Below are positions 35,810 to 46,530 of a DNA stretch of 64,000 nucleotides, one piece after another; within the stretch, counting starts at the first letter, position 1; every line of letters begins with the position of its first letter. Source of the stretch: Elmis aenea (taxonomy: Eukaryota; Arthropoda; Insecta; Coleoptera; Elmidae); the NCBI GenBank assembly GCA_947652605.1, contig OX393579.1, positions 37,516,970 to 37,580,969 of the forward strand. Direction: 5' to 3'. The notes beneath the pieces were generated by a model. The model searched no databases. It had not been told where the DNA came from and saw only the letters and a program-made list of their open reading frames with translations. The position numbers and the translations under genes are program-made.

Positions 35810-38161
35810 CCCTGCTGTTCTGTTCATATTTGCTGCGCGCTTGTACCGTTCGGGTACATATGACCCGATACCTAATAATATAACAAAAATAGCTTTATAA
35901 CAGATTTATTACTAAATAAATAAACAAACACATTTTAAATGAATGAAATAAATTTAAACATATTTTAAATGCAATAAATAAACTTAAGCTCATTATAAAT
36001 ATACAAAAATAACAGTTCAGTGTCTGAAATATATGCTATAAAATGTTACATTTTAAATTTTTTTTTGCAATTGGGGAAAATATAAGTGACATGTACCTTG
36101 CAAATGTATTTATTACAGTAAGAACACAACATATTTGTCTTATGATCATTTTTCGATGAACAGAATTTACACCGTGCGCGTTTTACACCACTAACCGTTG
36201 CTCCAGAAGATCGCGAGGCTGAGTTTTGATTTGTACTTTTCTGCATGTTTTCGACTATTTTACGTGATTCTACAGTTCTTGGCATGTGTGCCCTATTAAC
36301 TAAGTTATATTTGATAAGTGACATTCCCAATTCCTCCAGAAATAACCTTCGTTTCGTCAATTTTTTTTCGTGCCATCCTGGATTTATGGCAGTCCATAAA
36401 ACAAATGCATTATAAGCTGAGATATCGAGTATATTATAAAAAATTATAAACGGCCAGCGCCAGCGGTTGGTTTTACGTTTGCACGTGTAAGTATTTACAA
36501 GCTGATCAAGGGTGTCTACAGCTCCTTTAGTTGCATTGTACTCTAATATCATTTCAGGTTTTTTATCATCTCTAGTACTAACTGCTCTATCATTATGCAA
36601 TGTACTCATTAGAATCACGTTTTTATTTTTTTTAGGAATGTAGTTTACTATTGTCGTGTCCTTTGTAAAATAAAATGATGAACTATGCACCTCTTTAATA
36701 CACAAATTTTGAGGAAGTTCTGGCTTATTTTTTCTAATTGTCCCAAGCATTGTAATTTTTCACTTGAGAAGAAATTGGCCTAAATTATAAGATGTAAAAA
36801 AATTATCGCAAGTTACATTATGTCCTCTCAATTCTGTTGTTAGATCACTTACTACTCGCATACCTTGGTTTCTTTCTGGTAGCGCTCCTAATTCTTTACC
36901 GGTATATATTTGAGACTTTAGGACGTATGACGTTTTACTGTCATATAAGGTTCATATTTTTATTCCATATTTTGATGGCTTACTTGGAATGTACTGCTTG
37001 AAAGGACAGCGGCCTCGAAATCCAACTAACTGTTCGTCTATAGTTAGGCATATTTTCATCAGGGTAATATAATTTTGGGAGCACTTCCACCCATTTTTCC
37101 CATATTTCTCTTATCGCCGCAAGCTTATCACTGCTTCTTCTTTCTTGACGGTTGGATTTATTGTCAAATCGTATAACACGCGATATAGTACAAAATGTTT
37201 CTAAAGACATTGTTGCACGAAAAATGTTACGGCCAGTTTCTTTATTCCACAAGCTTTTAGTCGATTCCCCGTACGATTTGTAAACTCCTGCTAGTAACAA
37301 TAGTCCAATGTATGCTTGAAAATTGGCACTATCTAAACTTTTCCATTTTTGGTTAAAAACTCGTTCACCTTCAATGTTTGTCATTTTTATAATTTCTTTT
37401 TCAATGTTTGAATTGAAAATTGTTATAAATGCACTTTTCACATCTGTTATTCTTGAAATAGCGTACCTCGTAATACCTGGAGTATTTTTTATAACATTTA
37501 CAGAAGATAACCGTCCTTGTTGCTGTGGAGGTTCCAATAACCACTCTATGGTACCATTCTTTGATTGAATTTATTGAATGCACTGGATAGCAGCAACAGG
37601 CAGTGCAGGAATATCGATATCATTGTCAGAAGTACTACTTAGTATGATTTTCATATTCCGATAAATCTTCGTCGGTGTCAGATAATTCTTCAAACAGTTC
37701 AGCATCAGTCAGAGGTCTACGATTTGCCATAATTTGTAGTAAAACTATAACACTTTACTTACTAGCTTACTACCCAACTAAAACTGAAGGCGTATATGCG
37801 AGTTCGTTTATTTTATAGCTAGGGCTAATAAACAAGTCAAAACTTGTCGAAACTTGTAATGTCTGAGTACATTATAATCGACTTGTATCAACGTCAGTAA
37901 AACAGCCTCGTAAAACACACAAACGTTTGTATAGCTATTTAAATTCAATTAGATTTTCACATCGGGTCATATTGACCCGAACGGTACATTAATAAAAACT
38001 TCGAAAAAAAAGTAAATAAAAAATGCATTTATGCAAAATAATAGTGCTTAAGCATAAAGTAACAAAGTCGTAAAAACTCAAAATAATATCTCCATTGGAT
38101 ATTTTATTATAAGCAATTAAAATTCATTTTGGGTCATATATACCCGAACAGTACAGCAGGG
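35810..38161. mobile_element. piggyBac-like element with TTAA duplications
   Basis: The ends CCCTGCTGTTCTGTTC (35810) and, inverted, CCCTGCTGTACTGTTC (38161) are flanked by TTAA on both sides (35806-35809, 38162-38165). This is the hallmark of piggyBac. A palindromic motif of the GGGTCATATTGACCC type recurs near both ends (35850, 37963, 38130). Size is 2352 bp, usual for the superfamily. It carries one broken transposase gene on the minus strand. Confidence 0.95.
36046..37730 (-). pseudogene. piggyBac transposase pseudogene
   Basis: Likely start ATG at 37728-37730 (MANRRPLTDAELFEELSD). Conserved blocks in order: FRATMSLETFCTISRVIRFD; DKLAAIREIWEKWVEVLP; TIDEQLVGFRGRCPF with the first catalytic Asp (37036-37038); VTCDNFFTSYNLGQ with the second; KGAVDTLDQLVNTYTCKR with the third; and a C-terminal Cys/His-rich finger (CKFCSS, CSYCNKYICKVH). 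Lesions visible: a frameshift near 37635, TAA at 37571-37573, a frameshift just before TIDEQL (about 37044-37055), TGA at 36952-36954 where a Trp is expected, and TGA at 36760-36762. About 560 residues in total, normal for the family. All three catalytic residues survive, so decay is moderate. Confidence 0.93.
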
Positions 38162-38165
38162 TTAA

Positions 38166-39147
38166 ATCATGAATAGGCACTTAAAAAATAAAAAACAGGG
38201 AGTCATTTTCATGAAATGTTATAAAATCCTAATCATGCTGTATAGATATCATGGATATTGAGCAACGTTGATAATGGGCTGTGGAGATAAAGATCCACAG
38301 GGCAGTCAAAGGATGCAGAATAGCTAACGAGATAAGAAATATAAAATGTTAGAGAAAAACTACTAATAGACAGTCTATAATAGAAAATAATAGGAAACAA
38401 AAAACAACAAAGAAGTCATTTAAACAGAATGTAGCATTAATCAGGATTAATTTGTGGGCGATGTACAACGTATAAATCTTGCCGACAAAGAAGTATTGGT
38501 AAAAAAAGACAGGGATCATAAAAGTGAATAAAGAACGCCTAATACAGAAGTAAAAAACGAGAAGAATGAAAAGTAAAATCTAATTATGAAGAGGAAAAAA
38601 ATTACTACATTACCATCATAAACTTCTACGCAAAAATTGACAAACATATAAACTTTGTGGACTAAGAGAAAGAGTTACTATTACCTGGAATTAAATAAAA
38701 TACCTATGAAGTGAAGAAGAAGAACAAAGAGAAGAAAAATACCATATTTATAAACAAACACCCAAAGATAGGCAATGCGTGTTTGTACGGGAGTTTTATA
38801 TTTCTGTAAGGCAAAGTTTTCCAATCTCTTTATATTTACGCTCACCGTTTCCATATTCAATTTTATTGCGCCCATTTTTTGCGTATACATTTTTATTGCG
38901 CCCCTCTTTTCAATCGTTTTGTCCTGCCAAAACATTAATAGTAGCTCACAAATTCTGCTTGCTCGTATGATACCATAGTTTAAAGTTACACGATCATCTC
39001 ACTATATTAAAAAAATCGAGTAATAATATTATATTTACTAGATATTAACGTTGAATTCGCTCAATAAGGAATATACATGCGTTTAATAATCGTTTTCAGC
39101 GCTCTGCGTTAACAAAATAATTAAATTTAGTTTCAAATTCGGGGAAT
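38166..39147. other. Unannotated AT-rich stretch
   Basis: Fragments with LINE-like adenine-rich composition (about 38280-38720), but no readable domain. Open frames at 38681-38978 on both strands lack family features. Confidence 0.4.
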
Positions 39148-40207
39148 ATATAACCATTGACTATAATATCCTTATAGACGGCCAACCTCTATGTTAAATT
39201 TGGACGCTCACAATTGGTCCCAAATGGAGACAAGAGCGCGTTACTTTTGGAGACGACCGTTATTCTAGCGTGTCGCTGCAGTAGCGCTATTGGTTTGCAG
39301 ATTGATTGGTTTCTATGCTATTCAAGCTTAGCATATGATTTATTTCATAGCTCTGGTCTCCATCCGATACCAATACGTTATAAGCGTCTATAGTAAACTT
39401 TGCGTTAGGCCGTCCGTAAGAAGTACGATATCATACATACTTAAATAAGAGATTACACAGCCGCATCCCCCTAAGCAATAATTTAACAACAAATGTTTAC
39501 GAAAATTCATGATAAAATTGACAATTTTTAATTTCCCCTTGTAGTTTTTGTCCACTGACGCCAATTACTTTGTTTTAAAAGTTTTCGCTGGTCACATGAT
39601 ACATTATTAAAAAACTTATTTTATTTTTAATAAGTTATTAAAATTTGAATCTACTTTATGTAACATATTAAAATTAAAAAAATATATGTTATGGCTCCCT
39701 AATTAGTAATTACCTTACTAATTACCTTTGCTACTTTAAATTCTTAGTTAATTTACATCAATTATAGTCCAATCAAGTGGTAACGCTCTTAAAGTTTACA
39801 AAATTGCTCTTTACCATACACACGTATAACAAAAGCATTAATTACCGAACTTAATACTAAAAAAAAACGAAAAATGCCATAGCTTTTTTTTTTTAAACCT
39901 TTAACGCGCGCTTTTAATTTAAAAAAATTTAAAGGTTAGGTAAAGGTTACTATTTTTTTGCCATTAAAAATAACAGTTTCGGTTAAAAATCACTTTTACG
40001 GGCAAAAATAACGGTAAACAGATTTTTTAACCGGTTAAAAGCGCGCTAACCTGATGGATGAATTCAAGAGGTGGGGTACTTGTCAAATACGTTAAAAAAG
40101 GGCGCCATTTTAGGTTTTTGACAAGGGCGTCGAAAACATTGCTACGGCTCTGAAAAAACGTATTTGTATATGTTTATGTTTATTTATTATTATTTTGTGC
40201 GATAACT

Positions 40208-43200
40208 ATGGCTCCGGCTAGTGGTAATAAGTGTCGGTATGTAAGCTGCGGTCTTACAGGAAGAAAACATCCAGGCCTAAAAATTTTTAGATTTCCTGCA
40301 TCCAACAAAGAACGTTGCCAACAATGGATAACTAATTCGGGTAAGACAATGATTGTATATTACATATTGCATTATGTTTACCAAAATGGTTATTTTGAAC
40401 AATGGTCATGTATTTCAAATTGGAGGCACCAATGCCTCGGGTGAACTTTAAATTTTGCAAGGATTTACTCTAATGCCCAATACGTGCCTAAATGTTAAAA
40501 TGTAAGCTCGATAAATAAAGGGCTAAATAACAACAAAAGTGTCTACTCGGCGTCAAATGGGAGAATATTAATTATTTTTAAAACTAATTTTTACACAATA
40601 GTGCTTCATTTGCGATAATTAATGATCAAATATAAACATTCATACTTTCAACTTATGCGCATGGTACCCTGTAACTAGAAATAAATCATATTTATTATTG
40701 TTTATTGTTTTGTTTATCGAGCATGAATTTTAATATTTGGGCATAAATTGGCCCCACGTCAACACTAAATCCTTGCAAAATGTAAGATGCACATACAGTC
40801 GTCATATTTTAAAAAATGTGCACAGAATACACAAACCAATTTGTTTTTAGGCAACATGGATTTAATCAATTTGTCTCCAAAATCACTACGTAAAAACTTT
40901 TTATGCGAGTTTCACTTTGAAGAGACAGCCTTTGGTAAATCCAAAGCTAAGCTAAAATGTACAGCAATTCCAATTCCCTATCGTCCCGCCGTTTCTCCAG
41001 CACCATCACCCTCGACGTCGCAAGCATCTCAACTTGGTGGTCAAAAACTAAAGTCACCAACACGTTATAAAGTTTTAACTCCTACAAAAACATATGCTAG
41101 GGTTTTGCCGTCGGAATCGCCACTACTTGATCAACCGTCTACATCACGATTTACCAGCGAATTAAACACACCACCTAAGATAACTTCGTTTGAGGAAGAA
41201 TTATGTAAAAATATTTTAGAATTTCCTAGTCCTTTGTTAGCGCCAAAAAAGTCGGTAAAAAGAAAACTGGTTTTGACGGGATCACCTAGTGATGAAACGC
41301 CTAAAACTAAAAAGATCAAAAAACTATCTGATGCTGTTGAACGACAAAGACTTTTGCTAAAAAATAAACGTTCCAGAATTGCAAAATTGTTGAAATACCG
41401 AAAAAAATTTAATTTTGGTCAAGAAGTATTAAAATCTTTGAAATTTCCGTCGGCTCAATCACGCGCCTTAGTTACTATGCAGACAATGCACAAAATAAGA
41501 TCAAAATGGTCAAAAGCAGAAAAAGAATTGGCTATTGCAATTTACTACAGGTCTCCTTCCACCTACAAGTACATGAAGAGGCAAAATATAGTACTGCCTG
41601 GTATTTCAACTATAAAAATGTGGATAGGAGCGTCAAAATTTAAACCAGGATTCAACGTATTACTACTACAACAAATAAAACTAAAAGCCAGCGCAATGAC
41701 CAACTCTGAGAAAAACTGTATAGTGTGCTTTGATGAAATGGCAATTAAGGAGTTCTTGGAGTACTCTAAAGCTTTAGACTTAATAGAAGGGTTCGAAGAT
41801 CTTGGACCGCTTGGAAGAACAAATAAAACAGCGAAAAAAGCGTTGGTGTTTATGGCCAGGGGATTATTTAGCAAATGGAAACTTCCAGTAGCTTATTTTT
41901 TTAGCAGTGCTGGCGTGAGTCATACAAACTTGCTTTATCTGGTACAAGAAACACTAGCTAAATTGAAAGCGACAGGATTGCTAGTACGAGCGTTTGTCTG
42001 CGACCAAGGCACGACAAACGTAGCTGCCATAAAAAATCTGGGTGCAACTCCAAGTCGACCATATTTCAATGATGACGATGAACGAATTTATATAATTTAT
42101 GATGTGCCTCATTTATTTAAAAGTGTTAGAAACAATTTGCTGAACGGGAATTTAATTAATAGAGTTACCAAAAAAACAGTAACATTTAGCGATATAAAAG
42201 ACACTTATTATATTGATAAAGGTAGCGGAACTACTCGCGCGCTGTGCAAACTAACCGATGCACATATTAATCCAAATCCATTTCAAAAGCTTTCCTGCAA
42301 ACTTGCATTGCAAGTTCTTAGCCACAGCATGGCAGCAGCAATACGAACATGCATTGCAACTGGTCAACTTAAAAGTGAAACAGGATTGGATACAGCCGAC
42401 TTTATTGATGTAATGGATAGAACTTTTGATTGTCTAAACAGTCGTTACCGTTTTCATAAAAATCCATATAACTGTGCAATTTCGGAACGAACACCAGTTG
42501 TGTGGGAAACGTTGGAAAATGCTAAAAATTTAATTGCAAACACGGACAAAATTAACAAAAAAGGAAAAATGTATCGTCCCCCGTGCTTGGATGGTTTTAT
42601 TTTTAGTATAAATGCAATTCAAATGCTTTACAACACTTTACAAGAAAAAGGCTTTCAATACATCTTAACAACACGGCTAAATCAAGATGTGCTAGAAAAT
42701 TTATTTTCTATAATTCGTCAGCGCGGAGGTTACAATAGAAACCCAACAGCACGAGTGTTTCGCACTTCATTTAGGATTACGACGATAATGAATTTAATGA
42801 AACCTCCTGATTCAGCAAATTGTGAAGAAGACGACGATGAATGTTTGCATACATACATTATCACCAATGAAGAAGAAACATTTATTGAGTATGGACCTGC
42901 ATTATCTTAACAATCGTCCGAAAAAAATAGCAAGTCGTCTACGTCATCAACGTCGTCTACTACGTCATCAACGTCGTCTACTACGTCATCATCAAAAGTT
43001 GTTGTGCCGGTAACTTTGGAGGATTGCTCCACAACATATTTCGCTGGATATTTGATACATAAACTGTTAAAAAAAATTTCTTGTACCACTTGTAAGTCGA
43101 TGCTACTTGCTTCAGGTCACCTAAGAAACAACGAAGAGCTTTTGATTATCCAAAAGTTGTACAAAACCGTAGGAGAATTTTCAGTAGGGTTAAATACTCC

Positions 43201-43486
43201 TAATGAAAGTACACTACGCGTTACCAACAAGGCATTGTCTGCATTTAACAAAATTTTTAATACAAAGCCGCACTGTAACAACATCAGGCAAAATTTTTTT
43301 TCAAAAATAGTATCAGCAATTGACGACAGCTTTTTAGAACAGGCCGAACCATGTCAAGGTCATCGGCGGTACTACATCAATTTATTAATAACAACAACCT
43401 TATTTAAGAAATGCAAGTGGATGTTATTAGGTACTTCAAAAAATCCAAAGGGTCATCCCAAATTAAAAATATTGAAAAATCAATAA
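40208..43486 (+). CDS. THAP-domain P-element-type transposase (one in-frame TAA)
   Basis: Exon 1 (40208-40340) starts MAPASGNKCRYVSCG. A GTAAG donor follows, and TTTGTTTTTAG at 40850 is the acceptor. Joining gives a THAP zinc finger with Cys9, Cys14, Trp40, Cys63 and His66, then a CTAIPIPY-type box. Next come a Ser/Pro-rich linker, a basic coiled region (about residues 180-230) and the RNase-H-like transposase: CFDEM (Asp339), VCDQGTTN (Asp429), DVPHLFKSVRNNL, and LENLFSIIRQRGGYNRNPTA (Glu660), the likely DDE triad. TAA at 42908-42910 ends a 730-residue protein. The same frame continues to 43486 through a Ser/Thr repeat and FAGYLIHKLL plus a Cys-rich tail typical of THAP9, which would make about 922 residues, near human THAP9 length. 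The TAA is either a single disabling mutation or a regulated stop. The rest is intact, suggesting a young copy. Confidence 0.88.
40341..40850 (+). other. Intron of the THAP transposase
   Basis: Donor GGGTAAGA and acceptor TTTGTTTTTAG-GC are canonical GT-AG. Splicing joins phase-1 ends so that the THAP domain is continuous (ITNS-G-NMDLINL). The frame downstream is the long open frame. The intron contains stops in all useful frames, so the 78-residue unspliced reading of exon 1 is not the full protein. Predicted only. Confidence 0.8.
42949..42992 (+). repeat. 21-bp coding tandem repeat (Ser/Thr linker)
   Basis: The unit ACGTCATCAACGTCGTCTAC(T) occurs about twice in tandem, with partial copies at each side. 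It encodes alternating Ser and Thr just after the in-frame TAA of the transposase gene. Confidence 0.75.
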
Positions 43487-43606
43487 AAAATTTCAGCAAA
43501 AAATCAATTTATTTTGATAAATATGAAAATCTTTATTTAGGCAATTTTTTCTATTATAATCATGTAATTATGTTTATTTTCGTACTTAAATTATTTCACA
43601 AACTAT

Positions 43607-43612
43607 AATAAA
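43607..43612 (+). promoter_or_regulatory. Candidate polyadenylation signal
   Basis: AATAAA 120 bases after the distal stop of the THAP transposase. AT-rich DNA makes chance occurrence likely. Confidence 0.4.
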
Positions 43613-44502
43613 TATTGTTTTCGTATTTGACTGTAAATATTGCTGCAAGTAGGTAGTTGCCCAAAGCAATCAAGAAATGTTTATGCAATTGACCACACGA
43701 ACCCCTTGCAAAACACTTAAAACAAATATCTGTTACCTCAGAAAGTGTTATTAGAAATACACGTTTTGTGTATGCCGTGCGATTGGAAAAAGGCTGGCTA
43801 GCCGTTGAATTTTTGTTTTTAGGTCACTAGCCTCTTTTTCAATTTGTTAGTACAAAATTCACAGCTCTCCGAATAATGCATTAAAACGGCCTCTTAACAA
43901 TTAATTGTTTTATTGTATTATATATAAGTAAAATAGTTAAAAATGTGTAAATTTTATGTATAGCAATATTTTTTTTATAGAATAAATATATTTCTATTTG
44001 AATGCTTTTTCATATCTTATTGCTAAAATAATTTGTTTATTTAATTTTGTATAAACATATTAATAAAAATGTGTGGGTATTTCTACATACGTAGATAGTA
44101 AACAATTTAATTTAAAATAGTAAGGTGGTTGAAAAATCATTAAAAAAGATTATTGCCGTATGTTATCGATGTAGTACAACATCCAAATTCAGCGATCCCT
44201 TTACCTCTGCCCATCGCAGAAACTGCAATGCTCTAGCATTTATATTAAATTTGTCTGCTGGAGCGCGTTTGTTTTACTCGTGTATCGTCATGAGTCGTCA
44301 GTCGCCTCTGAGGTACCCTAGTCGCCTCCAACAACACAGACATCTATTGTCAAATTACTAATGTTACATTTACTTTGTGGTTTGTTGGTTTGAAAATTGA
44401 ATAAGTCATTTGTTTCAACCCCTAAATTTAGACAACGTGCCGTATTTGAGTAGCCCCATAAGCGTTGGCTGTCTATAAGGATATTATAGTCAAGGATATA
44501 AC

Positions 44503-45005
44503 TAAGTTAAAATAATTTTTTTTTAAATCAAAATGATTTCAGTAAAATTGCAAAATGAGATGTGTGCAATAACAAATTTTGAGGTGTCTTTGTGATAAAA
44601 ACACTGAAATTGTTTTAGCAAAATGTTTTATTCATCCAACGTGACAAGTATTTGAATTATTTGGCGTCGTAATACATAATACACAATGAATCTGTTAAAA
44701 CGGACCTAAAATATTTTTAGAAACGCTCTGAGATATTGAAAATTGCCTAGAATTACAACAAAAGTGCTCACAAAAATAACAAAGAAAAACGCCTTACTAA
44801 CATGCAACAGACAAAATAAAAATCAATTACAGCACTTTACAAATTAATTTATGTTTTATTAACCACAATAGATTGCGTTTGTGACTTATAATAGTTATTT
44901 ATGTACCAAGGCAGTAAAGTTCGACTTTTTATCACGAGTGTGGATATTATTAATTTACCACACGAGTGATAAAAAGGAACTTTCCTGTCGAGGTGCATAT
45001 TAAAT
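44503..45005. other. AT-rich stretch with a short hairpin
   Basis: No gene. A hairpin at about 44927-44988 is built from CTTTTTATCACGAGTGTGG and its complement, possibly the end of a small MITE. Confidence 0.4.
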
Positions 45006-45292
45006 TTTTTCTTCAAGCGTCAAAGAAATAGCGAAAATCAAGCAAATACATAAAGTTTTACCTACTTCATCTGTCAGATTCTCATTCTCCTGTCAAACAT
45101 GTATTGAACAAAATCACGCCCACTTTTACTAAATTCAACCAATGAGCGTAGCGCATTTTACGGTTGCTTAGCGACCATTATAGTACTAGTGATATAATGA
45201 GATATTATTGTACTAGTAAAATAATGACGTATTTTTACATGACGCGTTCAGTAGAATGATATAGACATTATAAGACGCTTGAAGAAAAAGTA
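45006..45292. mobile_element. Small MITE, CTTCAAGCGTC ends
   Basis: TTTTTTCTTCAAGCGTC at the left and its inverse GACGCTTGAAGAAAAAG at the right, 287 bp apart. It contains short internal inverted motifs (TATTGTACTAGT, ATTATAGTACTAGT). The target duplication is unclear. Confidence 0.5.
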
Positions 45293-45884
45293 TTTGTTTT
45301 GCCTTGTTTAACAAGTAAAACAATTATAAAGTCTAAGCAAAATAAACATAATACTCGTCGACAGAGGAAAACTTTGTAAAAATAAAATATTTAAAGAATG
45401 GCGGTAGCTGTTATTTACAAATAATTTCAAAAAGCTTTTAAAGGATTCATTAAATTACAATGAAATACTGAACCAATCGTAAAAATTCAATTTAAAAGCG
45501 GTTGATAATAAAATGTCTTGGGTGATTGAAATCGTGATATTCTTTGATATTATTGTTGTATTAGGGTTGATTGATTCTCATGCATATTCGAAACGAGTTT
45601 ATTTAACTTGTAAGTAGAAATTCAATAAACATGTTAAAAAATCGTTATGAATTTATGTATAAGTTTTAATTTAAACTTTAAATCTTCTGTGTCATCTTAA
45701 TTCCGACAAAGCGAATAATTTTAAATGTCAATTATATTAAACTATGGAGTTGGAACTAAGATAGATGGAAATTTGATGTAAGATGTTCGGAGACAAGTTT
45801 TACTGTGTTTATGTGTAACGAACACTTCAATGTCTAATAATTGCTGCCTGTGTTGCTTGATATCTTTTGTTTAATCTACTTAGT

Positions 45885-46530
45885 AACTCATAAAGCGTAT
45901 ACTTGATATACTGTGAAGGACTGTCTGAATATCGGTTCGCATCGTTGGGGTCTAGTACTTGTTACTCTTATGTTTATTATTTTTAATTTTGGCTCGTGAT
46001 CGTCTTTATAAGGTTGTTGGACCATTAAACGTTGTTTTACGTAGTACATAGGTCCAGCGTAATTATTACACAGTAAGAAGCACATAAAACACAACAATTT
46101 TAACAACGAATGTCTTTATTTTTCGACCGGGTGTACATTTCTCGGTGGTTAGTTCTTAACTACCTAAGTCCGCTCGTCCCATGATTTTGGATTCTTGTTG
46201 TCATCCTTTTCTATTCCAGTGGTATTCCTGCCATTCTTCTCTATAACCACTTATTAGGCGAGTAGTATGTTCTACTTATGATGAATTTATCAACACATCG
46301 TTTGTTGATAGACCAAACTCAAACATTGACAAAAGTTGTACACTCCAAGTTTTGGCTGTAATATTTTAATGTTCACTTGTTTAATAAAGTTCAAAATCCT
46401 CATGAATTAGCTTTTTTAAAGTATTACATGTTTTAGTAAATGATGCGTCAGTATTTGTTTCATGTTATCAATTTAAAGGTAAATGAAATAACACTAAAGT
46501 AAAATAAAAATAATTGATGCCATGCGGGGC
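45885..46530 (-). repeat. Dispersed repeat R, uninterrupted copy
   Basis: On the minus strand it matches 54150-54717 followed by 57975-58035. Shared landmarks include ACTAAAACATGTAATACTT, CCGGTCGAAAAATAAAG, TATCAACAAACGATGTGTTG, GACGATCACGAGCC and AACATAAGAGTAACAAGTAC. This copy lacks the Penelope insertion and therefore shows the empty site. A 72-residue minus-strand frame (45888-46106) lies in it but is not conserved as a frame in the other copy. No function recognised. Confidence 0.75.

Larger units (their letters stand above)
39155..44495. mobile_element. P-element/THAP9-like transposon, near complete
   Basis: Terminal inverted repeats: the left starts CATTGACTATAATATCC and the right, inverted, CCTTGACTATAATATCC; 30 of 32 positions agree, with partial similarity beyond. 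ATATAAC lies directly outside both ends (39148-39154 and 44496-44502). This 7-bp match is close to the 8-bp duplication usual for the P superfamily. The 5341-bp element encloses a two-exon transposase on the plus strand (40208-43486) and an AATAAA at 43607. An imperfect inverted repeat rich in GCGCGC lies upstream of the gene (about 39897-40050). Confidence 0.88.

Noticed and set aside
41563..41874. 103-residue minus-strand frame
   Set aside because: Antisense of the THAP transposase gene.
42889..42930. Second intron in the THAP transposase removing the TAA
   Set aside because: In frame and GT-AG, but 42 nt with no pyrimidine tract; not annotated, only mentioned as an alternative.
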